The position numbers and the translations under genes were made by a program. A model generated the notes under the pieces. It was not told the origin of the DNA, did no database searches, and saw only the letters and a program-made list of their open reading frames with translations. Below are positions 1 through 5,439 of a DNA stretch of 5,439 bases, one piece after another (the stretch's first letter is position 1; the number at the start of each line of letters is the position of its first letter). The DNA is taken from the NCBI GenBank assembly GCA_020442235.1, contig JAGRKQ010000037.1, forward strand, positions 6,437 through 11,875, read 5' to 3'. Source of the DNA: Hyphomicrobiaceae bacterium (lineage in GTDB: Bacteria > Pseudomonadota > Alphaproteobacteria > Rhizobiales > MH13).

Positions 1-789
1 GACGACGATCTGATCGCCTTCGCCCGCATCATGGACAAGAAGAAGGCCGCCAAACCGAAGAAGGACAAGGCGCCGAAGAAGGAACGCCGTCGCCGCGGAC
101 AGAAAGGCGTCGAGACGACACCGAGCCTTGCGCCCGATCTCGGCGATCTTCTCTCCGATGCCGACGAGCGCGCCGCACGCCACCCTGCGCGCGCCATCGA
201 CATCTACGGCGAGCTCGTCAACGCCAACCCCGCCTGGGATACCGCCCGGCTGCGGCTGGCGCTCGCCCTTCTGGAAGCCGGCGACACGCGCGGCATCGCC
301 GTCGGCAAGCAGGTTTGCGACCGTCAGCCCGCCGCCATCGCCATCGTTGCCGAAGCCATCGAAGCGCTTCTGGACAGCGACGCAGCGCAGGATCTCGATG
401 TGCTCGCCGAAAAGCGCGCCTTGCTCGGCTACAAGGAACTTGCCGACAAGGCCGCCGAGGAGCGCACCAGCTTTGCCGCCGAAGAGCTTCAGCCGGCCAT
501 GCTCGACGCCCATGAGGCGGAGACCCTTGCCGGACTTCTCGGCCAGTTCCCGGAAATTACCGCCGGATATCTCTTTTCCAGCCCCGTCAGCATCATGCCG
601 GAGCGAGCGCATGCGGTTCTCATCCTGCACGCGCCGAGCCTGTCGCGTCCGCGCGCGGCCGAGGTCGGCGGCTGGCTGGCCGAACGCATCGTCGCAACCC
701 CGACAATTGCCGTGCACATCGAATGCGGCCGCATGAACGCCGCGCTCGAACCGCTGGTGGCGTCGTCACAGCCGGTCTACTGGACCTGA
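1..789 (+). CDS. Unrecognised TPR-like protein, 3' part only
   Basis: I do not recognise this family. The frame is open from base 1, and the first in-frame ATG at base 31 has no Shine-Dalgarno upstream, so the gene most likely starts before the window; ATG31 remains possible. Numbering from that Met, residues 2-24 are very rich in Lys and Arg, suggesting a flexible basic linker or cytoplasmic tail. Residues about 48-100 look like TPR helices: a HPARAIDIYGEL helix, an NP turn at 66-67, then an alanine/leucine-rich helix ending in LEAGD. Residues about 101-170 are mostly predicted helix. The C-terminus (about 190-252) alternates hydrophobic strands with a helix and ends in YWT, like a small alpha/beta domain. 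No signal peptide or membrane segment is visible in this part. A TPR suggests protein-protein contact; any further function would be a guess. The stop is followed by a strong terminator, so this gene ends its own transcription unit. Confidence 0.75.
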   Translation, partial: DDDLIAFARIMDKKKAAKPKKDKAPKKERRRRGQKGVETTPSLAPDLGDLLSDADERAARHPARAIDIYGELVNANPAWDTARLRLALALLEAGDTRGIAVGKQVCDRQPAAIAIVAEAIEALLDSDAAQDLDVLAEKRALLGYKELADKAAEERTSFAAEELQPAMLDAHEAETLAGLLGQFPEITAGYLFSSPVSIMPERAHAVLILHAPSLSRPRAAEVGGWLAERIVATPTIAVHIECGRMNAALEPLVASSQPVYWT

Positions 790-811
790 CGGTCATCACC
801 TGACAGAACAG

Positions 812-838
812 AAAGGCGGCTCCTGTAGCCGCCTTTTT
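812..838 (+). terminator. Rho-independent terminator
   Basis: A perfect inverted repeat pairs AAAGGCGGCT (812-821) with AGCCGCCTTT (827-836) around the five-base loop CCTGT, and the 3' arm runs into a T tract (834-838). The GC-rich stem plus U run is the classic intrinsic terminator form. It lies 22 bases after the stop of the upstream gene and only 16 bases before the transporter ATG, so it should separate these two genes into different transcripts or limit read-through. Confidence 0.88.
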
Positions 839-854
839 CTTTGGCAGGCGCCCC

Positions 855-1790
855 ATGTTGCAAGCAATCAATGCTCTTGTTCCCGTGCTCCTCATCATGG
901 GGCTGGGCCGGGCTCTCGCCAGCTTCCGCATCATTTCGGAAGAGCAGTGGCGCGGCATCGACACGCTCTCTTATCAGGTGCTGTTTCCCGCGCTGATCGT
1001 CCTCAATCTGGCGAGCGTCGATTTCGCCGCCCTGCCCACCTACGATCTTGGCGCAACGCTGCTCCTGACGGTTCTGGCGATGACCGCGCTGCTGCTCATC
1101 CTGCGCCCGCTGATGATGGGGCCGCTGAAGATCGACGGCCCGGCCTTCACCTCCATCGTGCAGGGCTCGACGCGCTGGATGACGTCCGTCGCGCTGGTTC
1201 TGTGCGCCGGGCTTTACGGGCCGGAGGGCGTCGCCCTCGTCTCCGTCGCCATGGTGGCGATGATCCCGGTGCTCAACCTCATCAATGTGACGATCCTGGC
1301 GCTTTATGCCGGAGGCACCTTTCCCGGCCCGTTGAAATTCCTCAAGGATCTGGCGACCAATCCGCTGATCGCATCCTGCGCCATCGGCCTTGCCCTCAAT
1401 CTCGTCGGCCTGCCGCTGCCCGATTTTCTCACCAGCGCCCTGCGCACCACGGGCGCGGCGGCGCTGGCCATCGGGCTTCTGGCGGTCGGCGCCGGCATCG
1501 ACCTGTCGCGCCTGCGCAGACCTGGCCTGCGCCTCACCATCGCCGCCGTCCTGCGCCTTGCCGGCATGCCCCTGATGGCGGCCGGTTTTGCCGCCCTTTT
1601 CGGGCTTGAAGGCACCGCTCTCGGGGTGGCCATCGTCTGCACCGCCGTGCCGACGGCCAGCGCGGCCTATCTTCTGGCACGCAAGATGGGCGGCGACGCG
1701 CCGCTCATGGCCGAGATCATCGCGCTTCAGACGGTCGCGGCGATCTTCACCTTCCCGCTGGCGCTCGGGCTTCTGGCTCCGGCGGGCTGA
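855..1790 (+). CDS. AEC-family (auxin efflux carrier-like) transporter
   Basis: This 311-residue protein is almost wholly hydrophobic and has the length and layout of bacterial AEC permeases in the BART superfamily, which have about ten inner-membrane helices in two halves. Family signs are the N-terminal [14 protein letters not shown] helix, a FPALIVLNL segment (44-52), QGSTRW at 103-108 before a hydrophobic helix, NP at 169-170 opening the second half, and a C-terminal block with [10 protein letters not shown] (266-275), then GGD and LQT. Relatives carry auxin, malate, malonate or other organic anions; the substrate here cannot be told. The ATG at 855 has a weak AGG six bases upstream and leaves the first helix complete; an in-frame ATG at 897 would cut into it. 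The gene begins just after a terminator and is followed 52 bases later by pyrB on the same strand, so read-through into pyrB is possible. At 109 a Met stands where I recall an Asn in RFN/RWN motifs of relatives. Confidence 0.9.
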   Translation: MLQAINALVPVLLIMGLGRALASFRIISEEQWRGIDTLSYQVLFPALIVLNLASVDFAALPTYDLGATLLLTVLAMTALLLILRPLMMGPLKIDGPAFTSIVQGSTRWMTSVALVLCAGLYGPEGVALVSVAMVAMIPVLNLINVTILALYAGGTFPGPLKFLKDLATNPLIASCAIGLALNLVGLPLPDFLTSALRTTGAAALAIGLLAVGAGIDLSRLRRPGLRLTIAAVLRLAGMPLMAAGFAALFGLEGTALGVAIVCTAVPTASAAYLLARKMGGDAPLMAEIIALQTVAAIFTFPLALGLLAPAG

Positions 1791-1803
1791 GCCCCGATCC
1801 GTT

Positions 1804-1832
1804 CTTGAAGCGGGGCGGGAAAGTCTCTATTG
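1804..1832 (+). promoter_or_regulatory. Possible sigma-70-type promoter for pyrB
   Basis: CTTGAA (1804-1809) and CTATTG (1827-1832) are separated by exactly 17 bases. They match the rhizobial housekeeping consensus CTTGAC-N17-CTATAT at nine of twelve positions. The site sits in the short gap between the transporter stop and pyrB. Transcription would begin within a few bases of the pyrB ATG at 1843, giving a very short or absent leader. Such matches also arise by chance, so this is a suggestion only. Confidence 0.35.
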
Positions 1833-1842
1833 CAGCCTTTTG

Positions 1843-2847
1843 ATGACCAACACCCTTCCCCTTGCCGACACCATCGGACTGCCGCCGGGATGGCGCTTTC
1901 CGCACCCGCATCTTCTGGGCATCGAGGGGCTCTCCCCGATCGACCTGACCCAGCTTCTCGATCTTTCCGAAGCGATGACGGCGATCAGCCGGCGGGAGGA
2001 CAAGAAGACCACCAGCCTTTCCGGACGCACGCAGATCAACCTCTTCTTCGAGGCCTCAACGCGCACCCAGTCCTCCTTCGAACTGGCCGGAAAACGCCTC
2101 GGTGCCGACGTCATGAACATGGCCGTCGCCTCGTCCTCGGTGAAGAAGGGCGAGACGCTGATCGACACCGCAGCGACCCTCAACGCCATGCAGCCCGACA
2201 TTCTCGTCGTGCGCCACGCATCGGCCGGTGCCGTCTCGCTTCTGGCGCGCAAGGTCACCTGCTCGGTCGTCAATGCCGGCGACGGCGCGCATGAGCACCC
2301 GACACAGGCGCTGCTCGACGCGCTCACCATCCGCCGCCACAAGAAAAAGATCGCCCGCCTGACCGTCGCCATCTGCGGCGACATCCTGCATTCGCGCGTT
2401 GCCCGCTCCAACATCATCCTGCTCAACACGCTCGGTGCGCGGGTGCGGCTTTGCGGCCCCTCCACGCTGCTGCCGGCGGGCTTCGCGCGGCTCGGCTGCG
2501 AAGTCTATCGCGACATGCGCGAGGCGCTCGAAGGGGCCGATGTGGTGATGATGCTGCGCCTGCAACGCGAACGCATGTGCGGGGCTTACGTGCCGAGCGT
2601 GCGCGAATATTTCCGCTATTACGGCCTTGATGCAGAGAAGCTGAGCTTTGCCAGGGACGACGCCATCGTCATGCACCCCGGCCCGATGAACCGGGGCGTC
2701 GAAATCGCCCCCGAAATCGCCGATGGCCCGCAAAGCGTCATCGAAGAGCAGGTGGAAATGGGTGTGGCCGTGCGCATGGCAGTTCTTCAGGCGCTGGCAA
2801 CGCGGCTTTCCGGCGACCGCGGCACGGTGCGGGAGGCCGGACGATGA
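1843..2847 (+). CDS. pyrB: Aspartate carbamoyltransferase catalytic chain
   Basis: PyrB joins carbamoyl phosphate and L-aspartate to make N-carbamoyl-L-aspartate, the committed step of cytoplasmic pyrimidine synthesis. The 334-residue product has all the expected active-site motifs: the carbamoyl-phosphate loop STRT at 72-75, the SSVKKGET loop (98-105) with Lys101/102, Arg124-His125, HPTQ at 152-155, Arg185 in the [11 protein letters not shown] segment, the aspartate-binding Arg239 and Gln241 in LRLQRER, and HPGP at 278-281. STRT lies about 20 residues later than in E. coli PyrB, so there is an N-terminal extension, as in pseudomonad class A enzymes. The frame is open further upstream, but that part overlaps the transporter gene out of phase. 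ATG1843 gives the normal length; a TTG lies directly before it. No well-spaced Shine-Dalgarno is present; the purine-rich run at 1812-1823 is about 19 bases away. The stop overlaps the next gene by four bases. No pyrI-type regulatory gene is adjacent. Confidence 0.97.
   Translation: MTNTLPLADTIGLPPGWRFPHPHLLGIEGLSPIDLTQLLDLSEAMTAISRREDKKTTSLSGRTQINLFFEASTRTQSSFELAGKRLGADVMNMAVASSSVKKGETLIDTAATLNAMQPDILVVRHASAGAVSLLARKVTCSVVNAGDGAHEHPTQALLDALTIRRHKKKIARLTVAICGDILHSRVARSNIILLNTLGARVRLCGPSTLLPAGFARLGCEVYRDMREALEGADVVMMLRLQRERMCGAYVPSVREYFRYYGLDAEKLSFARDDAIVMHPGPMNRGVEIAPEIADGPQSVIEEQVEMGVAVRMAVLQALATRLSGDRGTVREAGR
2831..2836 (+). promoter_or_regulatory. Ribosome binding site of the dihydroorotase-like gene
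   Basis: GGGAGG lies inside the end of pyrB, seven bases before the ATG at 2844. It fixes this ATG as the start and, with the ATGA overlap, indicates translational coupling, which suits subunits made in equal number. Confidence 0.7.
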
Positions 2848-4133
2848 CCGCTCCCGCCCCGCTCCTGTTCGAGAATGTCCGGCTCATCGACCCCGCCGAT
2901 GGTCTCGATGCCGTGGGCGCACTGCTGGTTGCCGATGGCAGGATCGTCGAACGCGGCACGGACGCCGGCAAATCCCTGCCCGAAGGCACGCAGCGCATCG
3001 ACGGCAAGGGCGCCGTTCTTGCCCCCGGCCTCGTCGACATGCGCGTCTTTACCGGCGAGCCGGGTGCCGAGCACCGCGAGACCCTTTCTTCAGCCGGCGA
3101 TGCGGCCGCGGCCGGCGGCGTGACGACGCTGGTGCTGATGCCCGATGCCGAGCCCGTCATCGACGACATCGCCCTGGTCGATTTCATCGCACGGCGTGCG
3201 CAGGCGACCGCGCCGGTCAACATCGTGCCGACGGCGGCGGCAACACGCGGCCTCAATGGCGTGGAAATGGCCGAACTGCGCCTTCTCACCGATGCCGGCG
3301 CCGTGGCGCTTTCCAATGGCCGCAAGCCGATCACCAACGCCCAGGTGATGCGCCGCATCCTGACCTATGCGCGCGATTTCGGCGCCCTTCTGATCCACCA
3401 GCCCGAAGATCCCGATCTCAAGGGTTCCGGCGTGATGAACGCCGGCGAGACCGCCACCCGCGCCGGCCTTGCCGGCATCCCGCATGAAGCCGAAACGATC
3501 ATGCTGGAGCGCGACATGCGCCTCGTGCGCCTCACCGGCGGACGCTATCACGCCGCCCAGTTGTCAGCCGCCGAAAGCGCCGGAATTGTGCGCGCCGCGA
3601 AGGCCAACGGGCTCGATGTCACGGCCGGTGTCAGCATCAATCACCTGTGCCTCAACGAGAACGACATCGGCACCTGGCGTTCCTTCCTCAAGATGTCGCC
3701 GCCGCTGCGCACCGAGGATGACCGCCGCGCCCTGATCGCCGCCCTCGCCGACGGCACGATTGACGTCATCGTGTCCGCGCATGACCCGCAGGACGTGGAA
3801 ATGAAGCGCCATCCCTTTGCCGAGGCCGCCGATGGCGCGACGGGGCTGGAAACGCTTCTGGCAGCGGGGCTGCGCCTCGTGCATTCCGGCGATCTCACGC
3901 TGTCGCGCCTGATCGCCGCGATGACGCTCGGCCCGGCGCGCATTCTCGGCCTTGATGCCGGAACGCTTCAGCCCGGACGCGCCGCCGACCTCGTCCTTTT
4001 CGATCCCGATGCCCCCTGGATCTGCGACCGCAAGCAGTTGCGCTCGCGCTCCAAGAACACGCCCTTCCATGGCGCACGCTTCCAGGGCCGGGTGCTGATG
4101 ACGACGGTTGCCGGAAGGATCGTTCACTCCTAG
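2844..4133 (+). CDS. pyrC': Non-catalytic dihydroorotase homologue (PyrC'-like)
   Basis: The 429-residue product aligns by eye along its whole length with class I dihydroorotases: APGLVDM (60-66), EPGAEHRET (72-80), [18 protein letters not shown] (91-108), PPLRTEDDR (286-294), GTIDVIV (304-310), GATGLETLL (331-339) and a C-terminal amidohydrolase strand region ([15 protein letters not shown], 378-392). The active site is not conserved. DxHxH reads D65-M-R67-V-F69, SDDG reads SNGR (157-160), the later metal His is Gln239, and TDHAP reads SAHDP with Ala312 in place of the catalytic Asp. Of the usual ligands only His185 remains. It therefore very probably cannot close carbamoyl-aspartate to dihydroorotate. 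In Pseudomonas a similar dead homologue, PyrC', is needed structurally for the PyrB dodecamer, and the four-base overlap with pyrB supports that role here. Automatic annotation would probably call this dihydroorotase (pyrC). The frame is intact and well conserved, so it is a pseudoenzyme, not a pseudogene. Confidence 0.9.
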   Translation: MTAPAPLLFENVRLIDPADGLDAVGALLVADGRIVERGTDAGKSLPEGTQRIDGKGAVLAPGLVDMRVFTGEPGAEHRETLSSAGDAAAAGGVTTLVLMPDAEPVIDDIALVDFIARRAQATAPVNIVPTAAATRGLNGVEMAELRLLTDAGAVALSNGRKPITNAQVMRRILTYARDFGALLIHQPEDPDLKGSGVMNAGETATRAGLAGIPHEAETIMLERDMRLVRLTGGRYHAAQLSAAESAGIVRAAKANGLDVTAGVSINHLCLNENDIGTWRSFLKMSPPLRTEDDRRALIAALADGTIDVIVSAHDPQDVEMKRHPFAEAADGATGLETLLAAGLRLVHSGDLTLSRLIAAMTLGPARILGLDAGTLQPGRAADLVLFDPDAPWICDRKQLRSRSKNTPFHGARFQGRVLMTTVAGRIVHS

Positions 4134-4136
4134 GCT

Positions 4137-4164
4137 GCGCCCGTGGCGATCTCGCCATAAGCGC
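4137..4164 (+). repeat. Inverted repeat between pyrC' and plsY
   Basis: TGGCGA (4144-4149) and TCGCCA (4152-4157) form a perfect inverted repeat, flanked by a second pair GCGC (4137-4140) and GCGC (4161-4164) with a CCG/TAA bulge between. In RNA this would fold as a hairpin ending right beside the plsY Shine-Dalgarno. No U tract follows, so it is not an intrinsic terminator. It could be a processing or stabilising element, a protein site, or chance in GC-rich DNA. Confidence 0.4.
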
Positions 4165-4170
4165 GAGGAG
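4165..4170 (+). promoter_or_regulatory. Ribosome binding site of plsY
   Basis: GAGGAG sits eight bases before the GTG at 4179, the clearest Shine-Dalgarno in the window. It decides for GTG as the start codon, since no ATG occurs in frame near here. Confidence 0.8.
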
Positions 4171-4178
4171 AAGAAGGC

Positions 4179-4790
4179 GTGCCCGATCCGATCAACTGGT
4201 CCCTGTCCGGCCCGTGGTATGCGCTGGCGCTGGCCTTCGGCTACCTGCTCGGCTCCATCCCCTTCGGCCTCATCCTGACGCGCTTCGCCGGCCTCGGCGA
4301 CATCCGTTCCATCGGTTCGGGCAACATCGGCACCACCAATGTCCTGCGCACCGGACGCAAGGACCTGGCGATTGCGACACTGGCGCTCGACGCCCTCAAA
4401 GGCGCTGCTGCCGTGTTGATAGCCGCCCAGTGGGGGCCCGGCGCCGCCGCCTTTGCCGGCATCGGCGCTGTCATTGGCCACTGCTTTCCAGTCTGGCTGA
4501 AGTTCAAGGGTGGCAAGGGCGTTGCCACCTTTCTCGGCGTCGTTCTGGCGCTCTACTGGCCGCTCGGCCTGGTGTTTGCCGCCGTGTGGATCTATTGCGC
4601 CGTCTTCACCCGCTTTTCCTCCTTTTCCGCCCTCACCGGCAGTCTCGCGGTGCCGTTGATCGCCTTTGTCTCCGGTCACATCGCCGCCGCCGAAGTCACG
4701 GGCCTTCTGGCGCTTCTCATCTGGGCCAAGCATCACGAGAACATCCGACGGCTCCTCAAGGGTGAGGAAAGCCGGATCGGCAGCAAGTAA
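4179..4790 (+). CDS. plsY: Acyl phosphate:glycerol-3-phosphate acyltransferase PlsY
   Basis: PlsY transfers the acyl group from acyl phosphate (made by PlsX) to glycerol 3-phosphate, giving lysophosphatidic acid, the first step of phospholipid synthesis at the inner membrane. The 203-residue protein has the usual length and about five hydrophobic segments (roughly 13-35, 65-84, 88-106, 115-143, 154-183). The family motifs are present: GSIPFG (25-30), motif 1 [13 protein letters not shown] (47-59), motif 2 with FKGGKGVAT (109-117), thought to bind glycerol 3-phosphate, and motif 3 HHENIRRL (185-192). The start is GTG, supported by a strong Shine-Dalgarno. The gene follows pyrC' by 45 bases and precedes dprA by two bases, so it is probably co-transcribed with both. 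The pyrB-pyrC-plsY-dprA order is, from general knowledge, common in alphaproteobacteria; no pathway link to pyrimidine synthesis is evident beyond the shared operon. Confidence 0.97.
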   Translation: MPDPINWSLSGPWYALALAFGYLLGSIPFGLILTRFAGLGDIRSIGSGNIGTTNVLRTGRKDLAIATLALDALKGAAAVLIAAQWGPGAAAFAGIGAVIGHCFPVWLKFKGGKGVATFLGVVLALYWPLGLVFAAVWIYCAVFTRFSSFSALTGSLAVPLIAFVSGHIAAAEVTGLLALLIWAKHHENIRRLLKGEESRIGSK

Positions 4791-4792
4791 CG

Positions 4793-5439
4793 ATGGCGGG
4801 TCTCAGCGACGCCCAGCTTTTCGACTGGCTTCGCCTTATCCGCTCGGAAAATGTCGGTCCGGCCACCTTCCGCCAGTTGATCAACACCTATGGCAGCGCC
4901 GCCCGCGCGCTGGAGGCCCTGCCGCATCTGTCGCGCCGGTCGGGAAAGCCGATTCGCGTGCATTCGAGCGAAGCGACGGAACGCGAGATGGACGAGGCGG
5001 CCCGTCGCGGGCTTCGCCTTGTGGTTACAACCGACCCCGACTACCCCTATGCGCTGCGCGCCTTCGATCCGCCGCCGCCGATCTTGACGCTTGCCGGCGG
5101 CTCGCCCGCCCTGTCACAACGTCCAGCCGTCGCCATGGTGGGTTCACGCAACGCATCGGCGGCCGGCATGCGGCTTTGCGCCGACATGTCCGAGGTCTGC
5201 GGCCGGGCCGGCCTCGTCGTCGTCTCAGGCCTTGCGCGCGGAATCGACGCCGCCAGCCATCGCGCCAGCCTTGCCAGCGGCACCATCGCGGTCCTCGCCG
5301 GCGGCCACGCCAACATCTATCCGCCCGAACACGAATCCCTTGCCGCCGAGATTGTCGAGCGCGGCGGCGCGGTGGTGACGGAGATGCCGCTCGGCTGGCA
5401 GGCCAGAGCGCAGGATTTCCTGCGCCGCAACCGCATCAT
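4793..5439 (+). CDS. dprA: DNA-processing protein DprA, 3' end cut by window
   Basis: DprA (Smf) binds incoming single-stranded DNA and loads RecA on it in natural transformation; it is also widely kept in species not known to be competent. The 215 codons seen contain an N-terminal helical, HhH/SAM-like region (about 5-50, with RSENVGPATFRQL at 17-29), then the Rossmann-like DprA domain: DPDYPYALR (81-89), PPPPILTLAG (93-102), AMVGSRNAS (114-122), SGLARGIDAASH (145-156), a VLAGG-IYPPEH segment (167-180) and the RRNRI motif (211-215) at the edge. The C-terminal remainder, often with a winged helix, lies outside. The ATG at 4793 is two bases after the plsY stop and has no good Shine-Dalgarno, so translation may be coupled to plsY. 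It gives the normal alphaproteobacterial N-terminus. The usual FPxRNR motif reads FLRRNR, with Leu210 for Pro. topA often follows in this group; that cannot be seen here. Confidence 0.96.
   Translation, partial: MAGLSDAQLFDWLRLIRSENVGPATFRQLINTYGSAARALEALPHLSRRSGKPIRVHSSEATEREMDEAARRGLRLVVTTDPDYPYALRAFDPPPPILTLAGGSPALSQRPAVAMVGSRNASAAGMRLCADMSEVCGRAGLVVVSGLARGIDAASHRASLASGTIAVLAGGHANIYPPEHESLAAEIVERGGAVVTEMPLGWQARAQDFLRRNRI

Noticed and set aside
800..829. CTGACA at 800-805 as a -35 box
   Set aside because: The -10 position would lie in the terminator loop and stem, with at most three matches to TATAAT.
841..869. TTGGCA at 841-846 as a -35 box for the transporter
   Set aside because: The matching -10 position falls inside the gene and reads GCAATC, which does not resemble a -10 box.
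1784..1816. Two competing hairpins (GGGC/GCCC at 1784-1794 and GCCCCG/CGGGGC at 1791-1816) before pyrB, suggesting attenuation
   Set aside because: The stems are four and six base pairs, the larger loop is 14 bases, no U tract or leader peptide is present, and the possible promoter starts inside the element. Short GC repeats like this are expected by chance.
1588..1842. Possible 85-residue N-terminal extension of PyrB
   Set aside because: This part overlaps the transporter gene in another frame, is very rich in Arg, Ser and Pro, and would exceed the normal PyrB length. ATG1843 gives the expected 334 residues.
2056..2733. Minus-strand open frame of 225 codons inside pyrB
   Set aside because: It is an antisense shadow of strongly conserved pyrB coding sequence; its His/Asp-rich composition mirrors the pyrB codons.
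2844..4133. Calling the dihydroorotase homologue a decayed pseudogene
   Set aside because: There is no stop or frameshift, the length is normal, it has a good Shine-Dalgarno and tight coupling to pyrB, and non-catalytic motifs are well kept. Loss is confined to active-site residues.
3564..4736. Long open frame of 390 codons on the minus strand
   Set aside because: It spans the ends and middles of pyrC' and plsY, both certain genes with family motifs. Its translation is low-complexity, rich in Gly, Ala, Glu, Asp and Arg, as expected from the antisense of GC-rich codons, and shows no domain.

Overview
The window is a GC-rich, densely coded stretch of bacterial chromosome, entirely on the + strand. 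Gene order and protein character suggest an alphaproteobacterium, probably of the Rhizobiales (Hyphomicrobiales). This rests on the pyrB - dihydroorotase-like - plsY - dprA cluster, the alphaproteobacterial look of the DprA N-terminus, and a possible CTTGAC-N17-CTATAT-type promoter. Species cannot be assigned from the sequence alone. There are no RNA genes, insertion sequences, CRISPR arrays or prophage genes, and no gene-free stretch longer than about 70 bases.

Layout. Bases 1-789 hold the 3' part of an unrecognised gene with a basic linker, a TPR-like helical segment and an alpha/beta-looking C-terminus. It ends at a clear intrinsic terminator (812-838). Bases 855-1790 encode an AEC-family (auxin efflux carrier-like) membrane transporter. 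After a 52-base gap with a possible promoter comes a tight four-gene run. It consists of pyrB (1843-2847, aspartate carbamoyltransferase), a dihydroorotase homologue (2844-4133, ATGA overlap with pyrB), plsY (4179-4790, GTG start with a strong Shine-Dalgarno) and dprA (4793 to the window edge, truncated).

The most notable point is that the dihydroorotase homologue keeps the full-length fold signature but has lost nearly every metal-binding and catalytic residue. The HxH motif is RVF, the SDDG aspartate is gone, the second metal histidine is Gln, and the catalytic TDH aspartate is Ala. It is therefore best read as PyrC', the non-catalytic partner of aspartate carbamoyltransferase known from Pseudomonas. 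The 334-residue PyrB with an N-terminal extension and the 4-base overlap fit that class A arrangement. The real dihydroorotase reaction must then be done by a gene elsewhere in the genome.

Functionally, pyrB and pyrC' form one enzyme complex committing carbamoyl phosphate to pyrimidine synthesis. plsY makes lysophosphatidic acid for membrane phospholipids, and dprA loads RecA on incoming single-stranded DNA. The last two share the transcription unit by position rather than by pathway. I found no convincing previously undescribed system here; the region reads as mostly ordinary housekeeping DNA with one interesting pseudoenzyme.
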